Shown in pieces: positions 51,435 to 60,903 of a stretch of DNA of 64,000 bases (positions are counted from its first letter, which is position 1; each line of letters begins with the position of its first letter). Source of the DNA: Rhodobacteraceae bacterium NBU2976. GTDB taxonomy: Bacteria; Pseudomonadota; Alphaproteobacteria; Rhodobacterales; Rhodobacteraceae. The notes beneath the pieces were generated by a model. It did no database searches. It saw nothing but the letters and a program-made list of their open reading frames with translations, and had not been told where the DNA came from. A program made the position numbers and the translations under genes. The stretch is from assembly GCA_023630215.1 (NCBI GenBank), contig JALPRQ010000001.1:1116001-1180000 (forward strand), in the 5' to 3' direction.

Positions 51435-51550
51435 ACATATTCTCCCGACACTCAGCAGATCATTAGATCACTTTGGAATCTGATAATATATGAATTTTGT
51501 CACATATCTTGGGAAGAAAAGAAAAAAGAAGGAAATGTAAGACAAACGGA

Positions 51551-52009
51551 TTATGTGGATTTGTCGGGATCCTGTTCGATCAGTTCACGGATATTCTCGG
51601 CAAACTCATCATCGCTCAAGGGTTTTTGCAGCCGCATGGGGTCGTTTCCGGTGGGCTCACTTGATGTTGGTATGCCGCCAAACGTCGGTTCACGACGGGC
51701 GGGCGCACTTTCCACAACCGTTTCGGGTTCTTGGGCGCGCAGGAAGGTTGGCACCTCTTGTTCTGCGGCACCTGCAACGGCGCGCCGGAATACCAGCAGG
51801 GTCAGATATTTCTCGGTCACCTTGCCCATCATGCCGGACTTTTCGTCAACGGGCAGGGATTCTGCGCGGAAATACTGATATCCCTCGCTGGCCTGTTCGT
51901 TCATAAGTTCGGCAAGCGTATGGGCATATTTGTCGTCAAACCCTCGAACCCCACGCGCTTTGCCGGGTTTGCGAGGGGCCACAACGACTTTGTATTCGTA
52001 ACCGGACAT
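51551..52009 (-). CDS. DUF4177 domain protein
   Basis: Protein of 152 residues. The N-terminal 75 residues match the DUF4177 pattern: YEYKVVVAP at the start, LAELMNEQASEGYQYFRAES and a final strand YLTLLVFRR. The C-terminal half is proline- and glutamate-rich and probably disordered (EPETVVESAPARREP), with an acidic end. Function unknown. It lies 28 bases after gatB on the same strand and may be its last co-transcribed gene. Confidence 0.8.
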   Translation of the reverse strand: MSGYEYKVVVAPRKPGKARGVRGFDDKYAHTLAELMNEQASEGYQYFRAESLPVDEKSGMMGKVTEKYLTLLVFRRAVAGAAEQEVPTFLRAQEPETVVESAPARREPTFGGIPTSSEPTGNDPMRLQKPLSDDEFAENIRELIEQDPDKST

Positions 52010-52037
52010 TTCCCATGCTCCTTGAATTTCGGACAGC

Positions 52038-53552
52038 TTAAACGATTCCCAGCTTTTTCTGAATCATTTCGTTCACAGCCTTCGGATTGGCCTTGCCACC
52101 TGTTTCTTTCATCACCTGACCAACAAACCATCCCGCCATGCTGGGTTTTTCCTGTACGGCGGCAACTTTGTCGGGGTTGGCGGCAATGACGGCATCGACG
52201 GCGGCCTCGATTGCGCCCATGTCGGTTACCTGCTTCATGCCGCGGGCGTCGACGATTTCGGCAGGGTCGCCACCCTCGGTCCAGACGATTTCGAATAGGT
52301 CCTTGGCGATTTTGCCGCTGATGTCACCTTTGGCGATCAGATCAATTATCCCGCCAAGCTGGTCGGCCGAAATGGGGCTGTCCTTGACGCTCACCCCTTC
52401 TTTGTTCAGACGTCCGAACAATTCGTTGATCACCCAGTTGGCAGCAACCTTGCCGTCTCGCCCCTTGGCAACCTGTTCAAAATAATTGGCACTTGCAACC
52501 TCGGCAGTCAGAACACCCGCGTCATATTCGGTCATACCATAGCTGGTTACGAACCGGGCTTTTTTCTCATCCGGCAGTTCGGGCAGACCAGCTTTGATCT
52601 CATCCACCCACGCCTGTTCGATGGTCAGTGGCAATAGGTCGGGGCACGGGAAATAACGGTAATCGTGCGCTTCTTCCTTGGACCGCATGGACCGCGTTTC
52701 GCCCTTGTTCGGATCGTAAAGCCGCGTTTCCTGATCCACCGTGCTGCCATCCTCGATAATCGCGATCTGGCGCCGGGCTTCGTAATCAATCGCCTGCTGG
52801 ATAAAGCGCATGGAGTTCATGTTCTTGATCTCGCAGCGCGTACCAAGATGGCTGAAATCACCGGTCTCGCGGAATCTCTCATAGGCACCGGGTTCGCAAA
52901 CCGACACGTTCACGTCGGCGCGCAGCGACCCTTCCTGCATGTTGCCGTCACAGGTGCCCAGATAGCGCAGGATCTGGCGCAGCTTGCGGACATATTCGGC
53001 GGCCTCTTCGGGGCCGCGAATGTCCGGGCGCGAGACGATCTCCATCAGCGCGATACCGGTGCGGTTCAGATCGACAAAGGACATTTCTGGGTCCATGTCA
53101 TGAACCGATTTGCCCGCGTCCTGTTCAATATGGATACGCTCTACCCGAACTTTGCGGGCGATACCGGGTTCCATGTCGACCAGAATTTCCCCCTCGCCAA
53201 CGATCGGGTGATACAGCTGGCTGATCTGATAGCCCTGCGGCAGGTCAGGGTAAAAATAGTTCTTGCGGTCAAAGCGGGACATCAGGTTGATCTGGGCCTT
53301 TAACCCAAGGCCCGTGCGCACCGCCTGTTCGACGCAGAATTCGTTGACGACCGGCAACATTCCCGGCATGGCGGCGTCGACCAGCGAAACATTGGAATTG
53401 GGCTCTGCCCCGAAATGTGTCGACGCGCCCGAGAACAGCTTGGAATTAGAGGCGATCTGCGCATGCACTTCCATCCCGATCACCAGTTCCCAGTCGCGTT
53501 TCGCGCCGGCAATCACTTTGGGTTTTGGCTCGGTATAGGCAAGTTCGGTCAT
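52038..53552 (-). CDS. gatB: Aspartyl/glutamyl-tRNA amidotransferase subunit B
   Basis: Subunit of the GatCAB complex, 504 residues, which converts mischarged Glu-tRNA(Gln) and/or Asp-tRNA(Asn) to the correct amide. Family marks are [57 protein letters not shown] and the C-terminal tRNA-binding YqeY-like domain ending [13 protein letters not shown] chose the ATG at 53552 ([11 protein letters not shown]); an ATG nine codons earlier is also in frame and equally weak in ribosome-binding sequence. Confidence 0.95.
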   Translation of the reverse strand: MTELAYTEPKPKVIAGAKRDWELVIGMEVHAQIASNSKLFSGASTHFGAEPNSNVSLVDAAMPGMLPVVNEFCVEQAVRTGLGLKAQINLMSRFDRKNYFYPDLPQGYQISQLYHPIVGEGEILVDMEPGIARKVRVERIHIEQDAGKSVHDMDPEMSFVDLNRTGIALMEIVSRPDIRGPEEAAEYVRKLRQILRYLGTCDGNMQEGSLRADVNVSVCEPGAYERFRETGDFSHLGTRCEIKNMNSMRFIQQAIDYEARRQIAIIEDGSTVDQETRLYDPNKGETRSMRSKEEAHDYRYFPCPDLLPLTIEQAWVDEIKAGLPELPDEKKARFVTSYGMTEYDAGVLTAEVASANYFEQVAKGRDGKVAANWVINELFGRLNKEGVSVKDSPISADQLGGIIDLIAKGDISGKIAKDLFEIVWTEGGDPAEIVDARGMKQVTDMGAIEAAVDAVIAANPDKVAAVQEKPSMAGWFVGQVMKETGGKANPKAVNEMIQKKLGIV

Positions 53553-53680
53553 GGTCGTGTCCGCATGGTTTTTCGTCACGATCTTCTAGGGGAATGAGGG
53601 GGGAGGGGCAAGGGGGCTATGGGTGCGTGAGGTCAGGCCTCGAAGGTTGCCATGGTGACAGGGTAGGGGTGTCTTGACCT

Positions 53681-53814
53681 GATCACAAGGTGATCGTGAA
53701 ACAGGCAATCGAATTGCCAGTTGGCAATTCACTTTCTGGCGGTTCGGCCAGAGCGGTAATATTTTCCTAACATACTGATAGTAAATCGAAAAACCCAAAT
53801 TGCCACGTGGCAAT
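53681..53814. promoter_or_regulatory. Cluster of palindromes in the gap upstream of gatB
   Basis: Four inverted repeats lie within 134 bases. GATCAC-AAG-GTGATC is at 53681-53695. GAATTGCCAGTTGGCAATTC is at 53711-53730. CTGGC-GGTTCG-GCCAG follows at about 53736-53751. ATTGCCACGTGGCAAT is a perfect 16-bp palindrome at 53799-53814. The second and fourth share the form ATTGCCA-NN-TGGCAAT and look like two operator copies 86 bases apart, or a structured RNA segment. The rest of the 272-base gap (53553-53824) is G-rich near gatB, and I see no convincing gene in it. Confidence 0.5.
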
Positions 53815-53824
53815 ATGCCTGTTT

Positions 53825-54568
53825 TTACCGTCCGCCTGCGACATCAAGAATGGATCCCGTCACATAAGACGCCGCATCAGACGCCAGCCACAAAACGCTT
53901 TCGGCCACTTCCATGGCCGTGCCAGCGCGTTGCAGAGGAATATGCCCGGCCATCTGATCCGCGCGGTCCGGTTCGCCGCCTTTGCCGTGGATCGGGGTTT
54001 GGATGATGCCCGGACGCACGCCAACGACGCGTACACCCTGATCAGCCATCTCTTGCGCCAGACCGATGGTCAGCGTGTCCATCGCCCCCTTGCTAGAGGC
54101 GTAATCCACATATTGACCACCGCTTCCCAGACGCGCCGCAACGGACGAGACATTGACTATCACGCCACCGTTTCCGCCATTGCGTTTGGCCATGCGGCGC
54201 ACGGCCTCCTGAGCGACCATGAAGGGACCGATCACGTTGGTATAGAACATTTTGCGCAGGCGCATTTCTTCCATGTCTTCGAAACGCACTTTTGGGGCAA
54301 CGATACCGGCATTGTTCACCACAACAGTGGGGTTGCCATAAAAGGTTTCGAATTCCCGAAAGATTTTGGTGACGTCCGATTTGCTGGCGACATCCCCCTG
54401 GAGCATCACAACATCACCATTGTCGTCACGAATGGCCTCGGCCACCTCCTCGGCGCCACGCCGGTTCGAGCGGTAGCACAAGCCAACGGCATAATCGTCG
54501 CGTACAGCCAGGCGCGCGATTGCCGCCCCGATTCCCGAACTGGCGCCAGTAATCAGTATTGACTTCAT
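53825..54568 (-). CDS. Short-chain dehydrogenase/reductase
   Basis: NAD(P)-dependent SDR of 247 residues. The cofactor motif is TGASSGIG (residues 7-14), followed by NNAG, the catalytic Ser in VSSVAA and YxxxK as YASSK. The ending DAASYVTGSILDVAGGR is typical of the 3-oxoacyl-ACP-reductase-like/glucose-dehydrogenase-like group. The substrate is unknown. It is separated from pepN by 84 bases. One of the palindromes upstream of gatB lies just beyond its stop codon. Confidence 0.93.
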   Translation of the reverse strand: MKSILITGASSGIGAAIARLAVRDDYAVGLCYRSNRRGAEEVAEAIRDDNGDVVMLQGDVASKSDVTKIFREFETFYGNPTVVVNNAGIVAPKVRFEDMEEMRLRKMFYTNVIGPFMVAQEAVRRMAKRNGGNGGVIVNVSSVAARLGSGGQYVDYASSKGAMDTLTIGLAQEMADQGVRVVGVRPGIIQTPIHGKGGEPDRADQMAGHIPLQRAGTAMEVAESVLWLASDAASYVTGSILDVAGGR

Positions 54569-54652
54569 TACTTGTCCCTAATCCCACATAGTCCCGAACA
54601 CGCGAAACCCTAAACGAAATTCAGGTTTGCTTTCAAGCGCTTATTGGAACCT

Positions 54653-57211
54653 TCACACGTCGAGCAACTTGTTGATGATTTCGGATGTGTTCTTTGACAG
54701 GCTTTGGGTATCGCGAACCCTTTCCATCGCGGCCTTCATCTGCGCTTGCCGGGCAGGGGCATAGCGCCGCCAGGTTTCAAATACGGTGGTCATACGTGCG
54801 GCGATTTGCGGGATGACGGGATCAATGCGGATCAGCGCGTCGGCCATCAGTTCATAGCCCTCGCCAGTTTCAAAATGGAACCCGGCCGGATTGCCCATGG
54901 CAAATGCCCCAAACAGCGAGCGGATACGGTTCGGATTTTTCCACGTAAAGGCGGGATGCGTTGAGAGGTCCCGCACAATACTGGCCGCCTGCTCTGGCGG
55001 GGCAAAGCTGGCCTGAACCGTAAACCATTTGTCGACGACGAGCGGATCGTGCTGCCAACGGTCGTAAAATGCCGCCAGCGCGTCATCTGCGCGGCCCGCA
55101 ATGATCAGGCGAACCAGAGCACCGAGTTGTTCTGTCATATTGGTGGCACTGTCAAATTGCCGAGCGGCAAGTTCGCCATTGTCCAGATGTGACAGTAATG
55201 CCAACGCCTGGCCGCGAAGTGACCGTTTGCCAGCGGGTTCAGCATCTGGTGAATAAGGGCCCGTGACCTCCATCGCCTGATAAAGTGCGGGCAGGTCAGC
55301 AGCCATATGGTCCGCAATCGCGGCATTCAAACGGTTTCGCACAGCATGAATGGCCAGAGGATCAGGCGTATCGCCATTGGCATAGATAGTCGAGGCGATG
55401 ACTTCTTCGGACGGAAGTGCAAGCGCGAGTGCGCGGAAAGCTGGGTCCAGCGCGTCGTCAAGCGCCATGGTCCGCATCGCAGACAGAAAGTCCGCGTCCA
55501 CCTCGTTCGCGCCTTTCAACATCCGTTCGATCATGTCGAGCGCGTAATCCCGGCCTGCCTCCCATTTGTTGAAGGGGTCGGTGTCGTGCGCGAGTAGGAA
55601 GGCACGCTCGGCATTGGTTTGGGTATGGTCCAAATATACCGGGGCGGAAAAATCGCGCAGGATCGACGGGATCGGTTTTTCGCGCAGGTTCTCGAAGGTA
55701 AACGTCTGCACGGGTTCCGAGAGTTCGAGGATCTGGGTTTCCACGGCCTCGGTCCCGTCTGGATACAACAACCCAACGGCTACTGGGATCAGGCGGGGTT
55801 CCTTGGTCGGTTCGCCTGGGGTGGGTTTGGTATCCTGCGACAGGGTCAAACTGTAGGTGCTGCCATCCCAATCTTCGGCAACGCTGACGCGCGGGGTGCC
55901 AGCGCTGGTGTACCAGAGTTTGAACTGGGTCAAATCCCGGCCGGTTGTATCCTCGAACACTTTTATCCAGTCCTCGATCGTGCAGGCCTGCCCGTCATGG
56001 CGGTCGAAATAAAGGTCGAGTGCTTTACGATACTGCTCCGGTCCCACAAGGCGGCGCAGCATCCCAACAACCTCGGCCCCTTTTTCATAGACGGTGGTCG
56101 TATAAAAATTGTTGATCTCGATATATTTGTTCGGGCGTGGTGGATGGGCGAGCGGCCCCGCATCCTCGGCGAACTGGCGACCGCGAAGGGTGATCACGTC
56201 CTCGATCCGTTTGACGGCGGCGTCGCGCATGTCCGAGGTGAAATGCTGGTCGCGATAGACGGTCAGGCCTTCCTTCAGGCACAGCTGGAACCAGTCGCGG
56301 CAGGTGATGCGGTTTCCGGTCCAGTTGTGGAAATATTCATGCGCGATGACCGCTTCGATCCGTTCGAAATTCTTGTCCGTCGCGGTTTCGGGGCTGGCGA
56401 GGACCAGAACGGAATTGAACACGTTCAACCCCTTATTCTCCATCGCGCCCATGTTGAAATCGCCAACAGCAACAATATTGAATAGGTCGAGGTCATATTC
56501 GCGACCATACGCGTCCTCGTCCCATTTCATGGAGCGTTTTAGCGCGCCCATGGCGAAATCGCATTTGTCCTGATCGCCGTCGCGAACATAGATATTGAGG
56601 TCAACCTTGCGGCCCGACATGGTGGTGAACGTGTCGCTGACCGCGACCAGATCACCGGCGACCAGTGCAAACAGGTAGGACGGTTTCGGCCATGGGTCGT
56701 GCCATTCGGCCCAACCTTCGCCGGACGCGGTTGGGTTGCCGTTGGACAACAACACCGGCAGGTCGCTTTCGATGCGCACGGTGAAGGTGGTCATCACGTC
56801 GGGGCGGTCAGGGTAGAAGGTGATCTTGCGGAAGCCCTGCGCCTCACACTGGGTACAATACATGCCGTTGGACATATAAAGACCATCGAGGGACGTGTTG
56901 TTTTCGGGGTCGATTTCGGTTTCGCATTCCCAGGTGAACCGATCCTTCTGGATTTTGTCGGCGGGCAAGGTCAGCCCTTCGGCGTCAGGGGTCAGGTCCA
57001 GCGCTTCGCCATCAATCGCGGCGGAGATCAGTTGCATGTCATGCCCGTCAAGGCGCAGTGCTTTGACGCCATCATGGGCCGCCACGAATACCACTTTGGC
57101 GATCACACGCGTCGCATTTGGCGCAAGCTTGAAGGTAAGGTTCACCGACTCGATTGTGAAATCGAGGGGCGCGTAATCCGAGAGGCGAATGACGTTCGAT
57201 TGATCGTTCAT
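54653..57211 (-). CDS. pepN: Aminopeptidase N (M1 family)
   Basis: Zinc aminopeptidase of 852 residues of the bacterial PepN type. It has MGAMENKGLNVFN (the GAMEN exopeptidase motif), the zinc motif HEYFH with the third ligand Glu in CLKEGLTVYRD (near residue 300), and the long C-terminal helical domains expected for the family. I chose the ATG at 57211 with CGGAG upstream; a few in-frame codons before it overlap the ribosome site. It acts in cytoplasmic peptide turnover. Confidence 0.95.
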   Translation of the reverse strand: MNDQSNVIRLSDYAPLDFTIESVNLTFKLAPNATRVIAKVVFVAAHDGVKALRLDGHDMQLISAAIDGEALDLTPDAEGLTLPADKIQKDRFTWECETEIDPENNTSLDGLYMSNGMYCTQCEAQGFRKITFYPDRPDVMTTFTVRIESDLPVLLSNGNPTASGEGWAEWHDPWPKPSYLFALVAGDLVAVSDTFTTMSGRKVDLNIYVRDGDQDKCDFAMGALKRSMKWDEDAYGREYDLDLFNIVAVGDFNMGAMENKGLNVFNSVLVLASPETATDKNFERIEAVIAHEYFHNWTGNRITCRDWFQLCLKEGLTVYRDQHFTSDMRDAAVKRIEDVITLRGRQFAEDAGPLAHPPRPNKYIEINNFYTTTVYEKGAEVVGMLRRLVGPEQYRKALDLYFDRHDGQACTIEDWIKVFEDTTGRDLTQFKLWYTSAGTPRVSVAEDWDGSTYSLTLSQDTKPTPGEPTKEPRLIPVAVGLLYPDGTEAVETQILELSEPVQTFTFENLREKPIPSILRDFSAPVYLDHTQTNAERAFLLAHDTDPFNKWEAGRDYALDMIERMLKGANEVDADFLSAMRTMALDDALDPAFRALALALPSEEVIASTIYANGDTPDPLAIHAVRNRLNAAIADHMAADLPALYQAMEVTGPYSPDAEPAGKRSLRGQALALLSHLDNGELAARQFDSATNMTEQLGALVRLIIAGRADDALAAFYDRWQHDPLVVDKWFTVQASFAPPEQAASIVRDLSTHPAFTWKNPNRIRSLFGAFAMGNPAGFHFETGEGYELMADALIRIDPVIPQIAARMTTVFETWRRYAPARQAQMKAAMERVRDTQSLSKNTSEIINKLLDV

Positions 57212-57284
57212 GAAAAGCTCCGACAAATTCTGGGTTTGCCGGAGCTAATCATTTTCACGGTCGGGCAGCAAGGGCAGCGCGACG

Positions 57285-57728
57285 TCAGCGTTTCACAAAT
57301 GCGTCCAACTTACCAAGTGTTTGCAGACCCAGTTCGACAGCACCAAAGCCTTTGGCGTCCTCGAATTCCTTGGCGGTGATGAAGACCATCCGCATTGTGA
57401 CTTTGGTCGTGTCACCCAGATCGTCGAAATCGACCGTGGCATCAGCGTGTTTGGGGCCGTTTTCGCCCCAATGCAGCGTATAAGCGATGTGGCGTTCGGG
57501 ATCATGCGCCGTGATCTTATGGTGGTTAGGATAGACGGTGCCATCGGGTCCGATCATGTCAAACACCCATTCACCCCCTTCGCGAAGGTCGATCCGGTCG
57601 GTGCGGCAGGTGAACCCGTTCGGCCCCCACCATTGCGGGAGGGCGTTCGGGTCTGCCCATGCCTGCCACACGACGGAAACAGGGGCGTCGATGATCCGTT
57701 CGAGGACCATGGTTCTGTCGGCGGTCAT
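57285..57728 (-). CDS. SRPBCC (AHSA1-like) protein, second of a pair
   Basis: Protein of 147 residues of the START/SRPBCC fold, AHSA1-like (RIIDAPVSVVWQAWADPNAL and WWGPNGFTCRTDRID near the start, GKLDAFV near the end). Such proteins bind hydrophobic ligands; the ligand is unknown. It is the last of a three-gene unit (arsR-type regulator, SRPBCC, SRPBCC), overlapping the previous gene by four bases. The pairing with an ArsR-type repressor is common. Confidence 0.88.
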   Translation of the reverse strand: MTADRTMVLERIIDAPVSVVWQAWADPNALPQWWGPNGFTCRTDRIDLREGGEWVFDMIGPDGTVYPNHHKITAHDPERHIAYTLHWGENGPKHADATVDFDDLGDTTKVTMRMVFITAKEFEDAKGFGAVELGLQTLGKLDAFVKR

Positions 57729-58195
57729 TTTTGCAGTCCTTGAATATATTCTACCAGCTGATCCACGACAGTTCCCCAGCCATCATAGAAGCCCATCTGT
57801 TTGTGCTGTTCGGCGGTTTCGGTATTTCGATGCCGTGCGGTGGCAGTGTATTTTGTGTGGCCTTCGGGGGTGTCTTCCAATTCGATGATCGCCGTCATGA
57901 AGGGTTCAGGTGCGGGTTTCCACCCTTCGGCATAGGCGTCTGTGAAAACCAGTTTTTTGCCGTCGATGACCTCCAGATAGACGCCGTTATTTTGCATTTC
58001 ATTACCTTCGACGTTGAAGGTTGTGTTGAAACGTCCGCCAACCTTTAGGTTGATGTCGCATGCTGTAACGGCGTGGGGGCGCGGAACGAAAAAATTCGGG
58101 ATGTGCTCGGCAGAGGTCCAGCACTCCCACACCAATGCGCGAGGCACAGGCAGGATGCGTGTGAAGCTTAGGTCAGTCTTTGGGTCTAGTTCCAT
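57725..58195 (-). CDS. SRPBCC (AHSA1-like) protein, first of a pair
   Basis: Protein of 156 residues of the same fold (FTRILPVPRALVWECWTSAE and FFVPRPHAVTACDIN near the start, MGFYDGWGTVVDQLVEYIQ near the end). It overlaps the regulator gene by 23 bases and the second SRPBCC gene by four, so the three are tightly coupled. The two SRPBCC proteins are similar in layout but clearly diverged. Ligand unknown. Confidence 0.88.
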   Translation of the reverse strand: MELDPKTDLSFTRILPVPRALVWECWTSAEHIPNFFVPRPHAVTACDINLKVGGRFNTTFNVEGNEMQNNGVYLEVIDGKKLVFTDAYAEGWKPAPEPFMTAIIELEDTPEGHTKYTATARHRNTETAEQHKQMGFYDGWGTVVDQLVEYIQGLQK

Positions 58196-58532
58196 TTTGT
58201 CTGTCTTTCATCAGGTTGAGTACATAGTCGTCGAGGCGGTCGAGGCGCGCTTCCCAAATGTTGCGCTGTTCGGCCAGCCAACCATCAATTGGGTTAAGCG
58301 CGTCGGGGTGAATTTCACAGGTGCGAATGCGACCCGATTTGCGGGTTTTGATCAGGCCGGCCGCTTCCAGCTTCGCCAAATGCGCCGTGAAGGTTGGCAA
58401 GGCCATATCGTAGTTTGCGGCAAGCTCCGTCACCGTTTGCGTCCCCTTTCCCAGACGTTCCATTACGTCACGCCGGGTGGGATCGCTGAGCGCGGAGAAG
58501 AGTGTATCCAATGTCGAATCATACTTAGCCAT
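58173..58532 (-). CDS. ArsR-family transcriptional repressor
   Basis: Winged-helix regulator of 119 residues. The core is LFSALSDPTRRDVMERLGKG, TVTELAANYDMALPTFTAHL and LEAAGLIKTRKSGRIRTCEI, typical of the ArsR group that accompanies SRPBCC proteins; no metal-binding CxC motif is visible. The start MAKYDSTLD at 58532 lies within a 20-bp palindrome. A second in-frame ATG at 58583 lies within a near-identical palindrome and would give the alternative start MAKFLLD. It probably represses its own operon and perhaps influences glcB. Confidence 0.88.
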   Translation of the reverse strand: MAKYDSTLDTLFSALSDPTRRDVMERLGKGTQTVTELAANYDMALPTFTAHLAKLEAAGLIKTRKSGRIRTCEIHPDALNPIDGWLAEQRNIWEARLDRLDDYVLNLMKDRQNGTRPKD

Positions 58533-58542
58533 ATAACTAAGT
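58523..58542. promoter_or_regulatory. ArsR-type operator, copy 1 (overlaps the regulator start codon)
   Basis: ACTTAGCCATATAACTAAGT, a near-perfect palindrome with arms ACTTAG / CTAAGT. The minus-strand ATG of the regulator lies inside it. A second copy lies 51 bases away (centre to centre). Confidence 0.7.
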
Positions 58543-58573
58543 AATTGCCATTCGTCTCCGGAGTCCAGCAAAA

Positions 58574-58593
58574 ACTTAGCCATATGACTAAGT
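58574..58593. promoter_or_regulatory. ArsR-type operator, copy 2
   Basis: ACTTAGCCATATGACTAAGT differs from copy 1 by one base and has CATATG at its centre. It lies between the regulator gene and glcB, about 12 bases upstream of the candidate glcB -35 box, and includes an alternative in-frame start codon for the regulator on the minus strand. Confidence 0.7.
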
Positions 58594-58604
58594 TTCTTTC
58601 GCGG

Positions 58605-58633
58605 TTGCCAGTTCGCAGGGCTTCGCCTAGCTT
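58605..58633 (+). promoter_or_regulatory. Candidate promoter of glcB
   Basis: TTGCCA (58605-58610) and TAGCTT (58628-58633) are separated by 17 bases. The -10 is moderate. Transcription would start about 30 bases before the glcB ATG. Confidence 0.3.
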
Positions 58634-58669
58634 CACCATGCAGCCCGTCCGTCGATACAGGGAGAGAAC

Positions 58670-60826
58670 ATGTCCAACTACGTCACCCGCGCTGGCCTTC
58701 AGGTGTCAGAGGAACTCGCCAAATTTATCGAGACGGAGGCCGCGCTGGACGCGTGGACCGCGACGGATGATTTGTGGGAAAGGTTCGCCGAGATCGTCGC
58801 CGACCTGACTCCGCGCAACCGTGAATTGCTGGCAATACGTGACCGGATGCAGGGGCAGATCGACGATTGGCACAAAGCGCATAAGGGGGCGGATATCGAC
58901 CTCGACGCCTACACATCTTTCCTGACGGAAATCGGCTATCTGGTGCCGCGCGGTGAACCCTTTACAATTGAAACGACAAATATCGACCCCGAGATTGCGA
59001 CGATCCCCGGTCCGCAACTGGTGGTGCCGATCACCAACGCCCGCTATGCGCTGAACGCCGCGAATGCGCGGTGGGGGTCGCTTTACGATGCGCTATATGG
59101 GACCGATGCGTTGGGCGACACGCCAAGCGGCAAGGGCTATGACGCGGAACGGGGCGCGCGCGTGGTTGCGTGGGCGAAGGCGCATCTGGATCAGGTCGCA
59201 TCGCTTGCTGGGGGAAGCTGGGCGGGTGTGACCTCGCTCGCGGTTAAGGACGGTGTGTTGCTGGTTGAAAACGAGGTTGGAGAGACGGGTCTATCCGATC
59301 CTGCACAGTTTGCAGGCTATCTGGATCGCGACGGCGTCCCCTTCCACGCACTGTTGCAGGTGAACCATCTGAAGCTGGCAATTATGGTCGATCCTTCAAC
59401 CCCGGTTGGGAAGTCCGACCCAGCGGGAATTGCGGATATTTTCATCGAATCCGCGATTTCTGCCATCATGGATTGCGAGGATTCTGTGGCCGCCGTTGAT
59501 GGCGAGGACAAGACCCTCGCCTATCGCAACTGGCTGGGACTGATGAAGGGAGATCTGACGGAGGAGGTCAGCAAGGGCGGCAAAACATTCACGCGCAAAC
59601 TCGCTGAGGATTGGCAGTTCACCACGCCGGATGGGAAACCGCTGACCCTGAAAGCCCGCGCCCTGATGCTGGTCCGCAATGTTGGGCATCTGATGACCAA
59701 TCCGGCCATTCTGGACGCCGACGGGAACGAGGTGTTCGAAGGGTTGATGGACGCGTATTTCACGACGCTTTGTGCGATGCACGATCTGAAGCGGAGCGAG
59801 AACACCAACTCTACCACCGGGTCGATCTATGTGGTGAAACCGAAGATGCACGGGCCGGACGAAGTCGCGTTTACAAATGAGATTTTCAATCGGGTGGAGG
59901 AGGCGCTGGGCCTGCCCCAATATACCGTGAAAATTGGCATCATGGACGAGGAACGGCGCACAACCGTGAACCTGACGGAATGTATCCGCGCCGCAAAACA
60001 TCGCGTGGCCTTTATCAACACCGGCTTCTTGGACCGCACGGGGGACGAGATGCATACCTCGATGGAAGCGGGGCCGATGCTGCGCAAAGGCGACATGAAA
60101 ACAACCGCCTGGATCACGGCGTATGAGGATTGGAACGTCGATACCGGCTTGGCCTGCGGCCTGTCGGGCAAGGCGCAGATCGGCAAAGGGATGTGGGCGA
60201 TGCCCGACATGATGCATGCGATGCTGGAGCAGAAAATCGGCCATCCGAAGGCGGGTGCAAATTGTGCGTGGGTGCCGTCACCCACCGCCGCCACGCTGCA
60301 CGCGACGCATTACCACCATGTGGATGTGCTTGCACGGCAAGCAGAAATCGCCAAGGGGGGCGCACGGGCCAAGTTGGACGACATTCTGACGATTCCTGTG
60401 GCGCGGGGTGTCAACTGGTCCGACGCGGAAATCCGCGAGGAGCTGGACAATAACGCGCAAGGAATCCTTGGCTATGTGGTCCGCTGGATTGATCAGGGGG
60501 TTGGCTGTTCCAAAGTGCCGGATATCCATGATGTGGGTCTGATGGAGGATCGCGCGACCTGCCGCATATCCTCTCAGCACATGGCGAACTGGCTGCATCA
60601 CGGCGTGGTCAGCGAAGCGGATGTGAAGGCCGCGTTTGAACGGATGGCGCAAAAGGTGGATGCGCAGAATGCGGATGATCCGCTTTATCAGCCGATGGCG
60701 CCGGATTATAATGGCATCGCCTATAATGCAGCGCTTGATCTGGTGCTGAAAGGGCGCGAGCAGCCGTCTGGCTACACGGAACCCATCCTTCACAAGAGCC
60801 GATTGGCGCGAAAGGCCAGCCGATAA
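58670..60826 (+). CDS. glcB: Malate synthase G
   Basis: Enzyme of 718 residues condensing glyoxylate and acetyl-CoA to malate (glyoxylate shunt and glycolate use). Length is that of isoform G. Marks are the N-terminal [50 protein letters not shown] (Mg ligand region), [18 protein letters not shown] and the C-terminal catalytic region [19 protein letters not shown]. It is preceded by GGGAGAG. Its neighbour on the other side is the ArsR/SRPBCC unit; no isocitrate lyase is in the window. Confidence 0.97.
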   Translation: MSNYVTRAGLQVSEELAKFIETEAALDAWTATDDLWERFAEIVADLTPRNRELLAIRDRMQGQIDDWHKAHKGADIDLDAYTSFLTEIGYLVPRGEPFTIETTNIDPEIATIPGPQLVVPITNARYALNAANARWGSLYDALYGTDALGDTPSGKGYDAERGARVVAWAKAHLDQVASLAGGSWAGVTSLAVKDGVLLVENEVGETGLSDPAQFAGYLDRDGVPFHALLQVNHLKLAIMVDPSTPVGKSDPAGIADIFIESAISAIMDCEDSVAAVDGEDKTLAYRNWLGLMKGDLTEEVSKGGKTFTRKLAEDWQFTTPDGKPLTLKARALMLVRNVGHLMTNPAILDADGNEVFEGLMDAYFTTLCAMHDLKRSENTNSTTGSIYVVKPKMHGPDEVAFTNEIFNRVEEALGLPQYTVKIGIMDEERRTTVNLTECIRAAKHRVAFINTGFLDRTGDEMHTSMEAGPMLRKGDMKTTAWITAYEDWNVDTGLACGLSGKAQIGKGMWAMPDMMHAMLEQKIGHPKAGANCAWVPSPTAATLHATHYHHVDVLARQAEIAKGGARAKLDDILTIPVARGVNWSDAEIREELDNNAQGILGYVVRWIDQGVGCSKVPDIHDVGLMEDRATCRISSQHMANWLHHGVVSEADVKAAFERMAQKVDAQNADDPLYQPMAPDYNGIAYNAALDLVLKGREQPSGYTEPILHKSRLARKASR

Positions 60827-60841
60827 CATTTTGTGACGAAG

Positions 60842-60862
60842 GTCGGGCAATATTTGCCTGAC
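60842..60862 (+). terminator. Possible hairpin after glcB
   Basis: GTCGGGCAA and TTGCCTGAC form a 9-bp stem (one G-T pair) with loop TAT, 16 bases after the glcB stop. No T tract follows, so termination is uncertain. Confidence 0.3.
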
Positions 60863-60903
60863 GCTTCCCCCTGTTTTACCGTCAAACAAAATAGGAGGAT
60901 TGG

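Noticed and set aside
53586-53813. 75-codon minus-strand frame in the gatB/SDR gap
   Set aside because: It runs through the palindromes, is proline- and arginine-rich and lacks a ribosome site; the palindromic structure explains the segment better.
55619-56485. Long open frame (288 codons) on the plus strand across pepN
   Set aside because: Antisense to well-conserved PepN sequence; no ribosome site or recognisable motifs.
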